Shown: piece after piece, positions 8,578 through 18,466 of the stretch
Layout: every line of letters begins with the position of its first letter
Position numbering within the stretch: the stretch's first letter is position 1
Assembly (NCBI RefSeq): GCF_000470315.2
Contig: NZ_CBRF02000029.1
Coordinates: 1 to 62,106, forward strand
Reading direction: 5' to 3'
DNA from: Psychromonas sp. SP041
GTDB lineage: Bacteria; Pseudomonadota; Gammaproteobacteria; Enterobacterales; Psychromonadaceae
DNA length: 62,106 bases
Position numbers and translations under genes: made by a program
The notes under the pieces: model-generated
Told to the model about the DNA's origin: nothing
Database searches by the model: none
What the model saw: the letters and a program-made list of their open reading frames with translations, nothing else

Positions 8578-9978
8578 ATGTCTGATCAACACTATGTTAA
8601 AGATAGTGAAAATGCGTATTCGGCATTGTGCCGCTGTATTGATTTTTTTGTTATACAAGTAAGTTTATTTTTTATACTTTATTTTCAACATGAAGAGTTA
8701 ACCAATCTTTACCTTGTGGTTGGCTTGATTGCCTCGATAGGATTTGTTTTTGCTGCCGACAGCCATAACCTTTATCGTTCATGGCGTCTTGGTGAGTTTT
8801 CTCGTGTCGCAAGCTATACTTTTTTATGCTGGGTTGCTGGCATATTCAGTGTTGTCATTTTTTTATTTTTTAGTAAAACTAGTCTTGATATCTCTCGCTT
8901 AGTGATTGGTGTTTGGATGTTGTTTAATTGCATTGCATTAGCTGGCTGGCGTTTGTTGTTTTATGTGTTTTTATTTAAACGTCGTCGAGCAGGGTATTAT
9001 ACTAAAAAAGTGGCTATATTCGGTTTAACGTCATCGGGGGAGTTGTTAGCAGATCAGTTCGTTAATAAACCCGAAACAGGTTATACGCTGTCTGGTTTCT
9101 ATGATGATCGAGCTGATACTCGGACAGAAAGTAAATATACAGAGCAGGTATTAGGTGGTATCAATAAAGGGATTGAATTCGCTAAAGCAGGTGATATTGA
9201 TGTTATTTATATCGCATTACCATTGGCTGCTCAAAAACGTATAGAAAGTGTATTAAGAGCGTTAGGAGATACAACGATTGATGTGTTTCTTGTTCCTGAT
9301 TTCTTTACGTTTAACTTACTCAACGCGCGTTTATCTCATGTCGGTTCGATACAAACGATTAGTGTTTATGAATCTCCTATGACTGGACCATCAAGATTAC
9401 TTAAACGTATTGAAGATGTAGTAGGGGCCTCATTAATATTATCTATTATTGCTTTGCCTATGCTGATTATTGCGTTACTGATTAAGTTGGACTCAACGGG
9501 ACCTGTTTTATTTAAACAGTTACGTTATGGATTAGATGGCAGAGCCATTAAAGTTTGGAAATTCCGTTCTATGAGTTCAATGGATAATGGCGATGTTATT
9601 CAACAAGCAGTGCAAGGTGATAGTCGTATCACTAAACTTGGTGCTTTTTTAAGAAAAACATCATTGGATGAATTGCCACAGTTAATTAATGTATTGTCTG
9701 GCAGTATGTCATTAGTAGGGCCTCGACCTCATGCGGTTGCGCATAACGAACAATATAGAAAGCTGGTGGATTTTTACATGTTACGCCATAAAGTTAAGCC
9801 AGGTATCACTGGATGGGCTCAAATTAATGGTTGGCGTGGTGAAACAGATACATTAGAAAAAATGGAAAAACGCGTTGAATTTGATTTGGAATATATTAGA
9901 AACTGGTCAATTAGTTTTGATCTTAAAATACTAGTCTTAACGGTATTTAAAGGGTTTATTCACAAGAACGCCTATTGA
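8578..9978 (+). CDS. Undecaprenyl-phosphate hexose phosphotransferase (WcaJ type)
   Basis: This is a polyisoprenyl-phosphate hexose-1-phosphate transferase that starts a surface polysaccharide by loading a sugar phosphate onto undecaprenyl phosphate. The product is 466 aa. Four hydrophobic segments within about residues 20-145 are followed by a CoA-binding-like domain starting near KKVAIFGLTSSGELLA. The C-terminal bacterial sugar-transferase domain has KRIEDVVGAS, a membrane re-entrant helix, FRSMSSM, LRKTSLDELPQL, VGPRPHA and KPGITGWAQINGWRG. The ending KGFIHKNAY is typical of WcaJ. The donor sugar cannot be read from sequence. It lies 66 nt after wecC and is probably co-transcribed. Confidence 0.88.
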   Translation: MSDQHYVKDSENAYSALCRCIDFFVIQVSLFFILYFQHEELTNLYLVVGLIASIGFVFAADSHNLYRSWRLGEFSRVASYTFLCWVAGIFSVVIFLFFSKTSLDISRLVIGVWMLFNCIALAGWRLLFYVFLFKRRRAGYYTKKVAIFGLTSSGELLADQFVNKPETGYTLSGFYDDRADTRTESKYTEQVLGGINKGIEFAKAGDIDVIYIALPLAAQKRIESVLRALGDTTIDVFLVPDFFTFNLLNARLSHVGSIQTISVYESPMTGPSRLLKRIEDVVGASLILSIIALPMLIIALLIKLDSTGPVLFKQLRYGLDGRAIKVWKFRSMSSMDNGDVIQQAVQGDSRITKLGAFLRKTSLDELPQLINVLSGSMSLVGPRPHAVAHNEQYRKLVDFYMLRHKVKPGITGWAQINGWRGETDTLEKMEKRVEFDLEYIRNWSISFDLKILVLTVFKGFIHKNAY

Positions 9979-9991
9979 TAACAGTTAATAT

Positions 9992-10022
9992 CATGAGTCT
10001 TGTTTATGTAACAAAACTCATG
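9992..10022. terminator. Hairpin between convergent genes
   Basis: CATGAGT pairs with ACTCATG and the inner TTGTT with AACAA. It lies between the convergent wcaJ-like gene and rsmF. Neither side has a strong T run, so efficiency is uncertain. Confidence 0.5.
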
Positions 10023-10032
10023 ATGTTAATGG

Positions 10033-11499
10033 CTACTCATCAAACAAATTTTTATCGATAATTAAATCTCTTGGTAAACTATTTTTAACTCTATTATCTA
10101 ACGACTTCCCTAAACCAATTACATGGCCTTGATAACATAACATGACTTCACCTTTTGAGTTGTTAGTATCAATGTCATGGATATCTCGCCCTTGGTAATA
10201 CTCTCTTGCTTGGTGCGCTAATAACTCTATTGCTAGAGGACTTTGTTGGCCAAAACAAGTGGCAAATTCGTGAGTAGATTTAAAGCCTGACTTACGTCCT
10301 TTACCAAATTTTTCTGCTATCTTTATACCTAATCTAGAAAAGCGTAATTCATTAATTAAAGGGATAATGTTTTCTGGGAATAACCAAAATTCATCATCTC
10401 TTTGATACAGCACCCCTGTTAATTCTGTTATAGAGAACTGGTTTTCAAAGTAGTCATATAAATTACTCCTCACTGTTTGTGTCGTTGGCTGAAAAGGAAA
10501 TTTTCTGAGTCGTTTTTGTGCAGGTTCAACTGCTACTTCAGCCGTTTTTTTAATAGCAGCAACAAAAAAGCCTTCCGTATCGTAAATTTGTGGCCAAATA
10601 TGTAAAAAACCTTCAGGTGTTAAGGTTTTATCTGCGTCTTTAAATAAATTGTTTAAAGAAAGGAATTCAACGCTATCAGGGTAAGCTTGTTTCAGATGCA
10701 AACAAACATCTTGGTTTTCTTCTAGGCTTAAAGTACAAGTCGAATAAACCATTACCCCACCAGTTTTAAGTGCTTTAAATGCACTTTCTATTAATGTTTT
10801 TTGTACCGTTGATATTGATTCTATTGCGGTTTGATCCCAGTTCTTCATCGCCTGTTTATCTTTACGTACCGTGCCTTCACCAGAACAGGGCGCATCGAGT
10901 AAAATAGCATCAAAGGTGTTGGGTAACCATTGCCCAAAGACGGCCGCATCAAAATGCGTGAGGGCAACATTTTTAATACCACAGCGTTGAATATTTGAAT
11001 GCAACATCTTAATTCTGCTAGACGAATACTCATTCGCAATGATTAAACCTTGGTTATCAATAGCCGCTGCGAGTTGCGTTGTTTTTGAGCCAGGTGCTGC
11101 CGCTGCATCTAACAGTGTTGCATTATCCGTTGCATTATCTGTTGCTTGGAAATAATGTAACAGCGCAGAGACAGGCATCATTGAACTGGCTTCTTGAATA
11201 TAAAATAGTCCTGCTAAATGTTCAGCACTGTTGCCTAAAGGAGAGGTTTCGTTGTCTGTTGCATTACCTATTTCAATCCAAAAACCTTCTTTACACCAAG
11301 GAACAGGAGTTAATTGCCAGTTTTTTTTATCAGCGATAACATGAAAGTCTTCAATGTTAATTTTTAGTGTATTAACACGAATAGCACGACGTAAAGGACG
11401 TCGACAAGCGGCAACCAGTTCATCGATATTTAAATTATCAGGTAAAATGGTCGACATTTTATCTATAAATGCTTGGGGTATAAAAGTATTGCTATCCAT
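10033..11499 (-). CDS. rsmF: 16S rRNA (cytosine-1407-C5)-methyltransferase RsmF
   Basis: RsmF (YebU) makes m5C1407 in the 30S decoding region. The product is 488 aa. The N-terminal segment PLRRAIRVNTLKI and AGLFYIQEASSMMP are family-typical. The SAM loop is DAAAAPGSKTTQLAA, motif IV is LLDAPCSGEGTVRKD, and the catalytic cysteine is in YSTCTLSLEENQ. A PUA-like C-terminal region ends with the conserved KNSLPRDLI. The ATG at 11499 is preferred because AAGGA precedes it and it aligns with the E. coli start; the frame stays open 13 codons further. As in E. coli it follows letB. Confidence 0.94.
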   Translation of the reverse strand: MDSNTFIPQAFIDKMSTILPDNLNIDELVAACRRPLRRAIRVNTLKINIEDFHVIADKKNWQLTPVPWCKEGFWIEIGNATDNETSPLGNSAEHLAGLFYIQEASSMMPVSALLHYFQATDNATDNATLLDAAAAPGSKTTQLAAAIDNQGLIIANEYSSSRIKMLHSNIQRCGIKNVALTHFDAAVFGQWLPNTFDAILLDAPCSGEGTVRKDKQAMKNWDQTAIESISTVQKTLIESAFKALKTGGVMVYSTCTLSLEENQDVCLHLKQAYPDSVEFLSLNNLFKDADKTLTPEGFLHIWPQIYDTEGFFVAAIKKTAEVAVEPAQKRLRKFPFQPTTQTVRSNLYDYFENQFSITELTGVLYQRDDEFWLFPENIIPLINELRFSRLGIKIAEKFGKGRKSGFKSTHEFATCFGQQSPLAIELLAHQAREYYQGRDIHDIDTNNSKGEVMLCYQGHVIGLGKSLDNRVKNSLPRDLIIDKNLFDE

Positions 11500-11555
11500 T
11501 TGGATCCTTACAAAAACGCGCACTGAAAGTGCGCGCAAGATAACATAAAGTTAAA

Positions 11556-14225
11556 TTAATTACTTTTAGGAATTTTCAGTTTCCATTGTAACCAATCGTC
11601 GTCAAATTCTGATTTTAATTTAAACGTTGAAAAAGACTGGCTCTGAGGTTGTAAAGCTTCGTCATCTGGAGTGCTCATATTAATACCGCCTTTGATTAAA
11701 GAGGTAAGAGAAGTCGATTTTAGGGAAGCACCTGTTATTCCTATATCTAAGTTAAAGCCAGAAGCTGGCCAAAAGATACTATTAGCACGAATCAAATGAG
11801 TATATTCAGGATAAATGTTAATCACTATTTCAACACCCGATGCATCATCATTTAAGCGTTTTTCAGTGACTTCACCAATTTGTATTTGACGATGATAAAC
11901 CGGGCTTGCAGTATCAGTAGAGCCTGCATTATTCGCCGCTAAAATAATAGATAAACCTGTTTTATGTTGTGCGAGTATTGGTGCGTTACGTTCACCTTTA
12001 AACTCAATATTTTTATCGCCATTGCCAGTTTGAATATTAATAAATACTCCGCTGATCAAGGTTGATAAGTTTTTAGCACCAGACAATGAAATCTCACTTC
12101 TTACCACCCAAAAGCGACTGCCTTTTTTTGCTACTTTATCAAAATACTCTGGGGCAATATCTAATGTCACCATTATTTTATTATTTTGATTAAGGGTTAG
12201 TTGGCTTACTTTACCTACTTCTAGTCCTTTTAACTTTGCTTTGTTACCGACTTTTAAGTCAGATGCATCATCATAAATCAAAGTAATTTGCTTCGGTGGT
12301 TGTGTTGCTTGTTGGTAACTATCAAATAAACGGTATTGACCTTCGCTAGTGATGTTAGCGGTGGCCGATGGAGAAAACTCTAAAGCAATACCGCCAGTGG
12401 CAAGTGCGAGTAATGATTCTGTATTTACTTTTATGCCAGAAAGGCCAGCATCAATTTCAAAACCACTCACATTCCAAAAGATAGTTTGTTTGCTAATTAA
12501 ATGTTTGAATTTAGGATTAATGTTAATGCTCGTTTGCATTAAGCTAGAGTTATGTAATCGCAAGTCACTGACTTCACCAACCTGTAATTTATGATAATAA
12601 ACGGGAGAACCGATACTAACAGAGGGTAAGTTTTTACTTAGTAACTTTAAATTTAATGGTTCAGCAAAGGCATCTTTACCTAGTTTTGCCATCTCTTTAG
12701 ACGCGTACAAATAGAAAGGACGTTTGCTTTGATAAAGTGTTTGAACGTTTTTCTTTGTTATTGGCGACTCATTATAAAGTGCAATACCACCTTGAATAAT
12801 ATTCTGTAATGGTTTGCTATCCACTTCAATGCCTTTTAAAGAGGCTTTAAAGTTAATACCGCTTAATAGGTGGAATTTACTGTTTTTATTCACTAAGTAA
12901 CTAAATTTTTCATTTATGCTTAAAGTCGCTTTAATATTCTTGCTATCTTCAGTTAATGTTATCGCGTTGACCTTACCGATATTAAGTCCTTTATAGCTGA
13001 TTGGGGCTCCATCAGTTAATCCGTTTGCATTATCTGCAATTAATTCAACTGATAAACTATTATCTTCCAGAAAAGATTGTTCTGTCTTTATTACAAATTC
13101 AGTACGTAACTGTTCTTTCTGATAATTGTCGCCGTGTGAAAAACTAATGTAATCACCAGTAATCAGGTTACTTAAGTTGTCAATTTTAGAAAAAGAAAAA
13201 GAGGTCTTTTCAATCCAAAATCGAGCACTTTCTGTAATTAAATTGCTAAATGCTGGATTGATTGTTGCTTTTGCAATAAAAAGTTGGCTTTTCGAGTCAT
13301 AATTGATGGTATCAATACGTCCAATACCGTGTCCTTTAAATAAAATACCTGCACGCTCTGGTAAATTATTGGTATTCGTTAATTTAAGAGTAATACTTAA
13401 CCCTTCTTCACTGGCATCGATATCATTATACAATTGATATTGTTGTTTTTCTAAAGAAGCGGGAGAGGAATCTGGGCTACTGAAAGTAACCCCGCCTGCA
13501 ATTAAAGTTGTCAGGCTATCGAGTTTAAGGTCAATACCTGTACGTGATATATTTGCATTCAAACCACTAATGTTCCAAAACTTACTTTGTTGTTTAACTA
13601 AATGGCCGTATTTACTCTCAATAAAGGCTTGGATATTGACAAATTGACCTGTTTTATCAAGACGTACTCGCGCTATTTCACCTACTTGTATTTTTTTAAA
13701 AAAGATAGGGGTGCCAATATTTATAGAAGCGGCATTATCGCTTTTTAAATTAATTAATAATGCTTTGTCTGGAATAGTAATAGGTTGCTCTCTTGTCGCA
13801 ATAAATTCAGTAGCTTCTTCACCTTCACCTGGTAACAAGTTAATGTAACTACCTGAAAATAAAGTATCTAAACCAGTAATGGAAGTTAAAGAGGCTTTTG
13901 GCGAAACTAACCAAAATTTACTTTTATCTCTTAATAAAAAAGTCGCATGAGACTCTATTTCTGCAATGACATTAACGCCATCGACTTCATCTAATTCTAT
14001 TTTCTTTACGGTCCCTACAATCACGCCTTTATAACGAACTTTGGTTTTATCAACGATAATACTCCCAGCATTCGTAAAGTGGATATTAACCCGCATATTT
14101 TTATGAGTGATATTTTGAAATAAGATCCAAAGAGCTAACAATGTAGCAATAAAAGGTAGAAACCAAACAGGTGAAATATACTTTGATTTAGTTACGATCG
14201 GTGTTGTAGAAGGGTTATCTTGCAT
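11556..14225 (-). CDS. letB: LetB (YebT), seven-MCE-domain intermembrane lipid transport tunnel
   Basis: LetB hexamers form a periplasm-spanning tube that moves phospholipids between the inner and outer membranes. The product is 889 aa (E. coli 877). One N-terminal transmembrane helix (about residues 18-36, VWFLPFIATLLALWILFQ) precedes seven MCE domains. Each is recognisable by a G(x)VxxIxL core and a following loop of the LTSITGLDTLFSGSYI or LTTLIAGGV type that lines the pore. It overlaps the upstream letA second half by 11 nt and precedes rsmF, reproducing the E. coli yebS-yebT-yebU order. Confidence 0.93.
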   Translation of the reverse strand: MQDNPSTTPIVTKSKYISPVWFLPFIATLLALWILFQNITHKNMRVNIHFTNAGSIIVDKTKVRYKGVIVGTVKKIELDEVDGVNVIAEIESHATFLLRDKSKFWLVSPKASLTSITGLDTLFSGSYINLLPGEGEEATEFIATREQPITIPDKALLINLKSDNAASINIGTPIFFKKIQVGEIARVRLDKTGQFVNIQAFIESKYGHLVKQQSKFWNISGLNANISRTGIDLKLDSLTTLIAGGVTFSSPDSSPASLEKQQYQLYNDIDASEEGLSITLKLTNTNNLPERAGILFKGHGIGRIDTINYDSKSQLFIAKATINPAFSNLITESARFWIEKTSFSFSKIDNLSNLITGDYISFSHGDNYQKEQLRTEFVIKTEQSFLEDNSLSVELIADNANGLTDGAPISYKGLNIGKVNAITLTEDSKNIKATLSINEKFSYLVNKNSKFHLLSGINFKASLKGIEVDSKPLQNIIQGGIALYNESPITKKNVQTLYQSKRPFYLYASKEMAKLGKDAFAEPLNLKLLSKNLPSVSIGSPVYYHKLQVGEVSDLRLHNSSLMQTSININPKFKHLISKQTIFWNVSGFEIDAGLSGIKVNTESLLALATGGIALEFSPSATANITSEGQYRLFDSYQQATQPPKQITLIYDDASDLKVGNKAKLKGLEVGKVSQLTLNQNNKIMVTLDIAPEYFDKVAKKGSRFWVVRSEISLSGAKNLSTLISGVFINIQTGNGDKNIEFKGERNAPILAQHKTGLSIILAANNAGSTDTASPVYHRQIQIGEVTEKRLNDDASGVEIVINIYPEYTHLIRANSIFWPASGFNLDIGITGASLKSTSLTSLIKGGINMSTPDDEALQPQSQSFSTFKLKSEFDDDWLQWKLKIPKSN

Positions 14226-14847
14226 CGGTATTTGCGTCCCATATTAGACGAGTATCGAAACTCTGCGCTGCGAATAATGTAGTAATAACAACCACCGTGA
14301 AGGAGGTTGCTGCGATCCCTGGGTAAACGGATAAGAAGTTTCCTTTATCGAACACCGCGACCATTATTGATATAACAAATAGGTCTAATACTGACCAACG
14401 ACCAATCCAGTCGACTAACGTAAAAGCAATAAGTTGTTTTTTAGGGTTAAATTGCCATTTAAAATGAACGGCGAGTGAAATAAAAGCTAACACAACAATT
14501 TTTAATATAGGCACGACGATAGATGCGATAAAAACAATAAATGCTATACCAGACATGCCGCTGGATAATAAGCTTACAATACCTGAAAAAATAGTATCAG
14601 GGTAACGTGTCCCATTTTTTAATAAGTAAGTAATAGGGTAAAGATTAGCAGGAAAGATGAAAATAAATGCCGTGAACAATAATGCCCATGTTTTTTGTTG
14701 GCTGTTTTTAATGCGGGGTGAAATAGGACTGCCACAATAAGGGCAACATTCTTGATTATCATTGATAGAAGAATGCCTTTCACAAATTCGGCATAGTTGC
14801 CTGCCTTGTCGTATCGCACTTATCCCTGCTATTAGTGGTTTATTCAT
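14215..14847 (-). CDS. letA: LetA C-terminal half (PqiA domain protein)
   Basis: This gene encodes 210 aa, the second PqiA module of LetA, the inner-membrane partner of LetB. A zinc-ribbon-like module CRICERHSS...CCPYCGSP with paired CxxC motifs precedes four transmembrane segments and the conserved LDLFVISIMVAVFDKG. The ATG at 14847 overlaps the end of the first-half gene by 8 nt (ATGAATAA), implying translational coupling. E. coli encodes both modules in one ~427-aa protein; the two halves here total 407 aa. Both frames have proper ends, so this reads as a natural split rather than a frameshift. Confidence 0.85.
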   Translation of the reverse strand: MNKPLIAGISAIRQGRQLCRICERHSSINDNQECCPYCGSPISPRIKNSQQKTWALLFTAFIFIFPANLYPITYLLKNGTRYPDTIFSGIVSLLSSGMSGIAFIVFIASIVVPILKIVVLAFISLAVHFKWQFNPKKQLIAFTLVDWIGRWSVLDLFVISIMVAVFDKGNFLSVYPGIAATSFTVVVITTLFAAQSFDTRLIWDANTDAR

Positions 14848-15433
14848 TAAGTAAATATTTCCAATTTTGAGCATTATCATATTCGCTGATCATAGTCATA
14901 TTTAATATTAAAAATCCGACTAGGAAGTACAAACCACTATTAAAATAAAGTTCTGCATAACTTGTTAATTTAAAAACGGCGACCATAAAGCTGACTAAAT
15001 AAACTTCCAACATAGACCAATGAATGATGATGCTGGTTAGTTTAAGCACATAGTTAAGTAACCAAGGGCGCTTTTTAAACATCATACACGCACTGCTAAA
15101 TACGATACAAATAGTTAATAGCGTAGGCGCAACGACCGCACAAAATAACACAACAAAAGAGACTACAGGGGCTATATCAATCATCATTATAGCACCTTGT
15201 AAGAGGTTGGTTTGTTCTGTTATGCCTAATAAATGGATTGAAACTAGTGGAAATAAAAAGGCGGGAATACAAACTAATAGTGCTGCCAGAGCCAAAGCAA
15301 AAATCTTATTAGGTTTACTTGTTATGCTTTTGCAAAACACATGATTACAACGAGCACATTTTGCAACGTAGCCTTTTGGTATATTAGGTTGTTGTGAAAC
15401 CATGTCACAATGGCTACAAATTATCGTTTTCAT
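14840..15433 (-). CDS. letA: LetA N-terminal half (PqiA domain protein)
   Basis: This gene encodes 197 aa. It begins with a CSHCD...CARCNHVFC zinc-ribbon-like motif, followed by four hydrophobic helices and the PqiA signature MLEVYLVSFMVAVFKLTSYAEL. It corresponds to the first half of LetA. In the LetAB system it should sit in the inner membrane at the base of the LetB tube. It starts the minus-strand operon letA(N)-letA(C)-letB-rsmF. The promoter must lie in the ~130-bp spacer shared with the divergent yebG. Confidence 0.85.
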   Translation of the reverse strand: MKTIICSHCDMVSQQPNIPKGYVAKCARCNHVFCKSITSKPNKIFALALAALLVCIPAFLFPLVSIHLLGITEQTNLLQGAIMMIDIAPVVSFVVLFCAVVAPTLLTICIVFSSACMMFKKRPWLLNYVLKLTSIIIHWSMLEVYLVSFMVAVFKLTSYAELYFNSGLYFLVGFLILNMTMISEYDNAQNWKYLLNE

Positions 15434-15518
15434 TCTTACTTATCAGTAATTTTACAGGGTTATAAGATAGCAAACTAATTATAGTCTGACAAAAGTTGCA
15501 TTATCACATAAGCAGTAG

Positions 15519-15538
15519 TACTGTATGTAAAACCATGT
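15519..15538 (+). promoter_or_regulatory. Candidate LexA (SOS) box upstream of yebG
   Basis: TACTGTATGTAAAACCATGT has a perfect left half-site (TACTGTAT) but a poor right half. It matches 14 of 20 positions of the E. coli-type consensus by eye. yebG is an SOS gene in E. coli, and the site lies 28 bp before its start, which supports the call. Confidence 0.45.
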
Positions 15539-15565
15539 TTAATTTGAAATTAAAAAGAGGCCACC

Positions 15566-15838
15566 GTGGCAGTCATCATTAAATACATTGTAGAAAGAAA
15601 GGGTGTTGAGAAAATGACCTTTACCAGTAAAAAAGAAGCCGATGCATACGATAAGATGCTAGATAGCGCCGATCAAATCGCATTATTCTTAAGTGAAAGT
15701 CCTGTTTCTCTAGATGATCAACAGCTTGAAGAATTAGGGCTGTATGTCGCAAGCAATAAAGATGTGTTGCAAAACCTATTTAAAGGGCAAGTGTTTAACT
15801 CAGAAAGTATCGATAAAGTAGAGCCATCAGATAGTTAA
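15566..15838 (+). CDS. yebG: YebG family DNA-damage-inducible protein
   Basis: This gene encodes a 90-aa protein resembling E. coli YebG (96 aa), a LexA-regulated SOS protein of unknown biochemical role. Family identity is clear from FTSKKEADAYDKMLDSAD and the preceding KYIVxRKGxEKM. The start codon is GTG at 15566, giving MAVIIKY as in E. coli (MAVEVKY); AGAGG lies upstream. It is divergent from the letA operon and stands alone before thrS. Confidence 0.9.
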   Translation: MAVIIKYIVERKGVEKMTFTSKKEADAYDKMLDSADQIALFLSESPVSLDDQQLEELGLYVASNKDVLQNLFKGQVFNSESIDKVEPSDS

Positions 15839-15938
15839 ACCTCATTAAATAAATAGGAGTAACAATAAATTAACCTTTAGTGTCTTTTATTGTGCTCCTT
15901 AATGCAGTAAAATGCGCTCCTCTTTTTAATTAATACAA

Positions 15939-15959
15939 ATGCTTTTTGGTTGGAAGCAT
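15939..15959 (+). promoter_or_regulatory. Hairpin in the thrS leader
   Basis: ATGCTT pairs with AAGCAT around a 9-base loop just before the thrS ribosome site. E. coli thrS is autoregulated through tRNA-Thr-like hairpins in this position. No threonine anticodon is obvious in this loop, so the function is speculative. Confidence 0.3.
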
Positions 15960-15976
15960 CACTGTGAGGAATTCGC

Positions 15977-17884
15977 ATGCCAATTATTACTCTTCCCGAT
16001 GGAAATCAACGTCAATTTGACACTACTACTTCAATTATGGATATCGCAGCAGATATCGGTCCTGGTTTAGCGAAAGCTTGTATTGCAGGTCGCGTTAACG
16101 GACAACTTGTAGATGCTTGTGATCCTATTGAAACTGATGCAGACGTATCAATTATCACCAATAAAGATGATGAAGGTCTAGAAATATTACGTCACTCTTG
16201 TGCGCATTTGTTAGGTCATGCAATTAAACAATTGTACCCAGAAGCAAAAATGGCAATAGGACCAACCATTGATAATGGTTTTTACTATGATATTGATCTT
16301 GATGTAACCATCAATGATGAAGAGTTAGCTAAAATTGAAAAACGCATGCAACAGTTGGTAAAAACAAATTACCAAGTGGTTAAAAAGAAAGTATCTGTTG
16401 ATGAAGCAATTGCGGTATTTAAAGAACGTAACGAACCTTATAAGTTAGAAATATTAGAAGGTATCGATAAAGACGACCGTCCTGGTTTATATCATCATGA
16501 AGAATATGTTGATATGTGTCGTGGTCCACACGTACCGATGATGAAATTTAGTCAATGGTTTAAATTGATGAAAGTATCGGGTGCTTATTGGCGCGCAGAC
16601 TCAGACAACAAAATGTTACAGCGTATTTACGGCACTGCATGGGCTGATAAAAAGCAATTAAATGCTTATTTAAAACGCTTAGAAGAAGCCGCTAAACGCG
16701 ATCACCGTAAAATCGGTAAGCAATTAGATTTATACCATATGCAAGAAGAAGCACCAGGTATGGTGTTCTGGCATCCAAATGGTTGGACTATCTTCCGCGA
16801 GCTTGAAAGTTATATCCGTGAACAAACGGTTGCTTTCGGCTATCAAGAAGTAAAAGCACCACAAATTTTAGATCGTTCTTTATGGGAAAAATCAGGTCAT
16901 TGGGATAAATACAAAGACGGTATGTTCTGTACTTGTAGTGAAAACCGTGACTATGCAATTAAACCAATGAACTGTCCGGGGCATGTACAAATCTTTAATC
17001 AAGGTTTGAAATCTTACCGTGACTTACCATTACGTTTATCTGAATTTGGCTCATGTCATCGTAACGAACCATCAGGTTCATTACATGGATTAATGCGAGT
17101 TCGTGGTTTCACACAAGATGATGCACATATATTCTGTACAGAAGCACAAATTCTTGAAGAAGTTTCTGCTTGTATCAACATGGTCTTTGAATGTTATAAA
17201 ACATTTGGCTTTGATGATATCGTGGTTAAATTATCTACTCGTCCTGAAAAACGAGTTGGTGATGATGCAACGTGGGATAAATCTGAAGCAGCTTTAGCGA
17301 ATGCATTAGATGAAAATGGTGTTAAATTTGAGTATTTACCAGGCGAAGGTGCTTTCTATGGTCCAAAAATAGAATTTACTTTGTATGATTGTTTAGGTCG
17401 TGCATGGCAATGTGGTACAATACAGTTAGATTTTTCAATGCCGGGTCGTTTAGATGCCACTTATGTTGGTGAAGACAACGAACGACATACTCCAGTAATG
17501 ATTCACCGAGCTATTCTTGGTTCGTTAGAGCGTTTCATTGGTATCTTAACTGAAGAGTATGCGGGTATTTACCCAACTTGGTTATCACCTCAACAGGTGG
17601 TTGTGATGAATATTACTGATAAACAGTCGGATTTTGTCACTGAAGTTGTAAATAAATTGAAAAAATCGGGTATTAGAGCAATTTCGGACTTGAGAAATGA
17701 GAAGATAGGCTTTAAAATCCGCGAGCATACATTAAAGCGTGTTCCTTACTTATTAGTTATCGGAGACCAAGAGGTCGAAGCAAACGAAGTAGCAGTAAGA
17801 ACTCGTAAGGGTGATGACCTTGGTAAGATGCAGGTTGATAATTTCATTGACTATGTAAAACAAGAAATCATCACACGTTCATAA
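15977..17884 (+). CDS. thrS: Threonyl-tRNA synthetase
   Basis: This class II aminoacyl-tRNA synthetase charges tRNA-Thr. The product is 635 aa (E. coli 642). It has an N-terminal TGS domain ([15 protein letters not shown]) and an editing N2 domain with [10 protein letters not shown] and the DMCRGPHVP metal-binding motif. The catalytic domain has motif 2 [23 protein letters not shown], the zinc cysteine in [10 protein letters not shown], and motif 3 near [13 protein letters not shown]. The C-terminal anticodon-binding domain starts around PTWLSPQQV. It heads the conserved thrS-infC-rpmI-rplT cluster; infC begins 20 nt after its stop. Confidence 0.97.
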   Translation: MPIITLPDGNQRQFDTTTSIMDIAADIGPGLAKACIAGRVNGQLVDACDPIETDADVSIITNKDDEGLEILRHSCAHLLGHAIKQLYPEAKMAIGPTIDNGFYYDIDLDVTINDEELAKIEKRMQQLVKTNYQVVKKKVSVDEAIAVFKERNEPYKLEILEGIDKDDRPGLYHHEEYVDMCRGPHVPMMKFSQWFKLMKVSGAYWRADSDNKMLQRIYGTAWADKKQLNAYLKRLEEAAKRDHRKIGKQLDLYHMQEEAPGMVFWHPNGWTIFRELESYIREQTVAFGYQEVKAPQILDRSLWEKSGHWDKYKDGMFCTCSENRDYAIKPMNCPGHVQIFNQGLKSYRDLPLRLSEFGSCHRNEPSGSLHGLMRVRGFTQDDAHIFCTEAQILEEVSACINMVFECYKTFGFDDIVVKLSTRPEKRVGDDATWDKSEAALANALDENGVKFEYLPGEGAFYGPKIEFTLYDCLGRAWQCGTIQLDFSMPGRLDATYVGEDNERHTPVMIHRAILGSLERFIGILTEEYAGIYPTWLSPQQVVVMNITDKQSDFVTEVVNKLKKSGIRAISDLRNEKIGFKIREHTLKRVPYLLVIGDQEVEANEVAVRTRKGDDLGKMQVDNFIDYVKQEIITRS

Positions 17885-17904
17885 ATAACTTGGAGGAATT
17901 TGTT

Positions 17905-18447
17905 ATAAAAGGTGCAAAAAAAGCCCCGCAAACGGGCAATAAACATCGTTTAAACGATGAAATAACTGGTACTGAAGTACGTCTTTCTGATTCAGAAGGC
18001 AAGCCAGTTGGTATTGTTTCTTTAGAAGAAGCAAAAAATATGGCATTTGACGCAGATTTGGATTTAGTTGAAATTAGTCCAAATGCTGAGCCGCCAGTTT
18101 GTCGCATCATGAACTATGGCAAATTTCTCTTTGAAAAGAGTAAATCCGTTAAAGAACAACGGAAGAATCAGAAACAGGTTCAGTTGAAGGAAATAAAATT
18201 CCGTCCTGGGACTGATGATGGCGATTATCAGGTAAAACTACGCAGCCTGACTCGCTTTCTTGAAGAGGGTAACAAAGCCAAAGTAACGCTACGTTTTCGT
18301 GGTCGTGAAATGGCGCATCAATCACTTGGGATGGAATTATTAAATCGCGTTAAAAACGATTTAGTTGAAATCTCTACTGTCGAATCTTTCCCTAAACTGG
18401 AAGGTCGTCAAATGGTGATGGTACTTGGCCCTAAACGTGCTAGCTAA
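17905..18447 (+). CDS. infC: Translation initiation factor IF-3 with AUA start codon
   Basis: IF-3 binds the 30S subunit, prevents 50S joining and proofreads the initiator tRNA-start codon pair. The product is 180 aa, the length of E. coli IF-3. The N-terminus (M)KGAKKAPQ aligns with E. coli (M)KGGKRVQT only if translation starts at the ATA at 17905-17907. GGAGG at 17892-17896 lies 8 nt before it. The in-frame TTG at 17890 cannot be used because it overlaps that Shine-Dalgarno. E. coli uses the similarly poor AUU for autoregulation by IF-3. Core motifs are [20 protein letters not shown] and [17 protein letters not shown]. Confidence 0.93.
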   Translation: MKGAKKAPQTGNKHRLNDEITGTEVRLSDSEGKPVGIVSLEEAKNMAFDADLDLVEISPNAEPPVCRIMNYGKFLFEKSKSVKEQRKNQKQVQLKEIKFRPGTDDGDYQVKLRSLTRFLEEGNKAKVTLRFRGREMAHQSLGMELLNRVKNDLVEISTVESFPKLEGRQMVMVLGPKRAS

Positions 18448-18466
18448 GGCATAAAGTAGTATTGAT

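Noticed and set aside
14215-15433. A frameshift in a single letA gene
   Set aside because: The second half has its own ATG overlapping the first stop and both modules are intact, so a genuine two-gene arrangement is more likely.
17890-17904. TTG at 17890 as infC start
   Set aside because: It overlaps the Shine-Dalgarno and would add five residues absent from IF-3 homologues.
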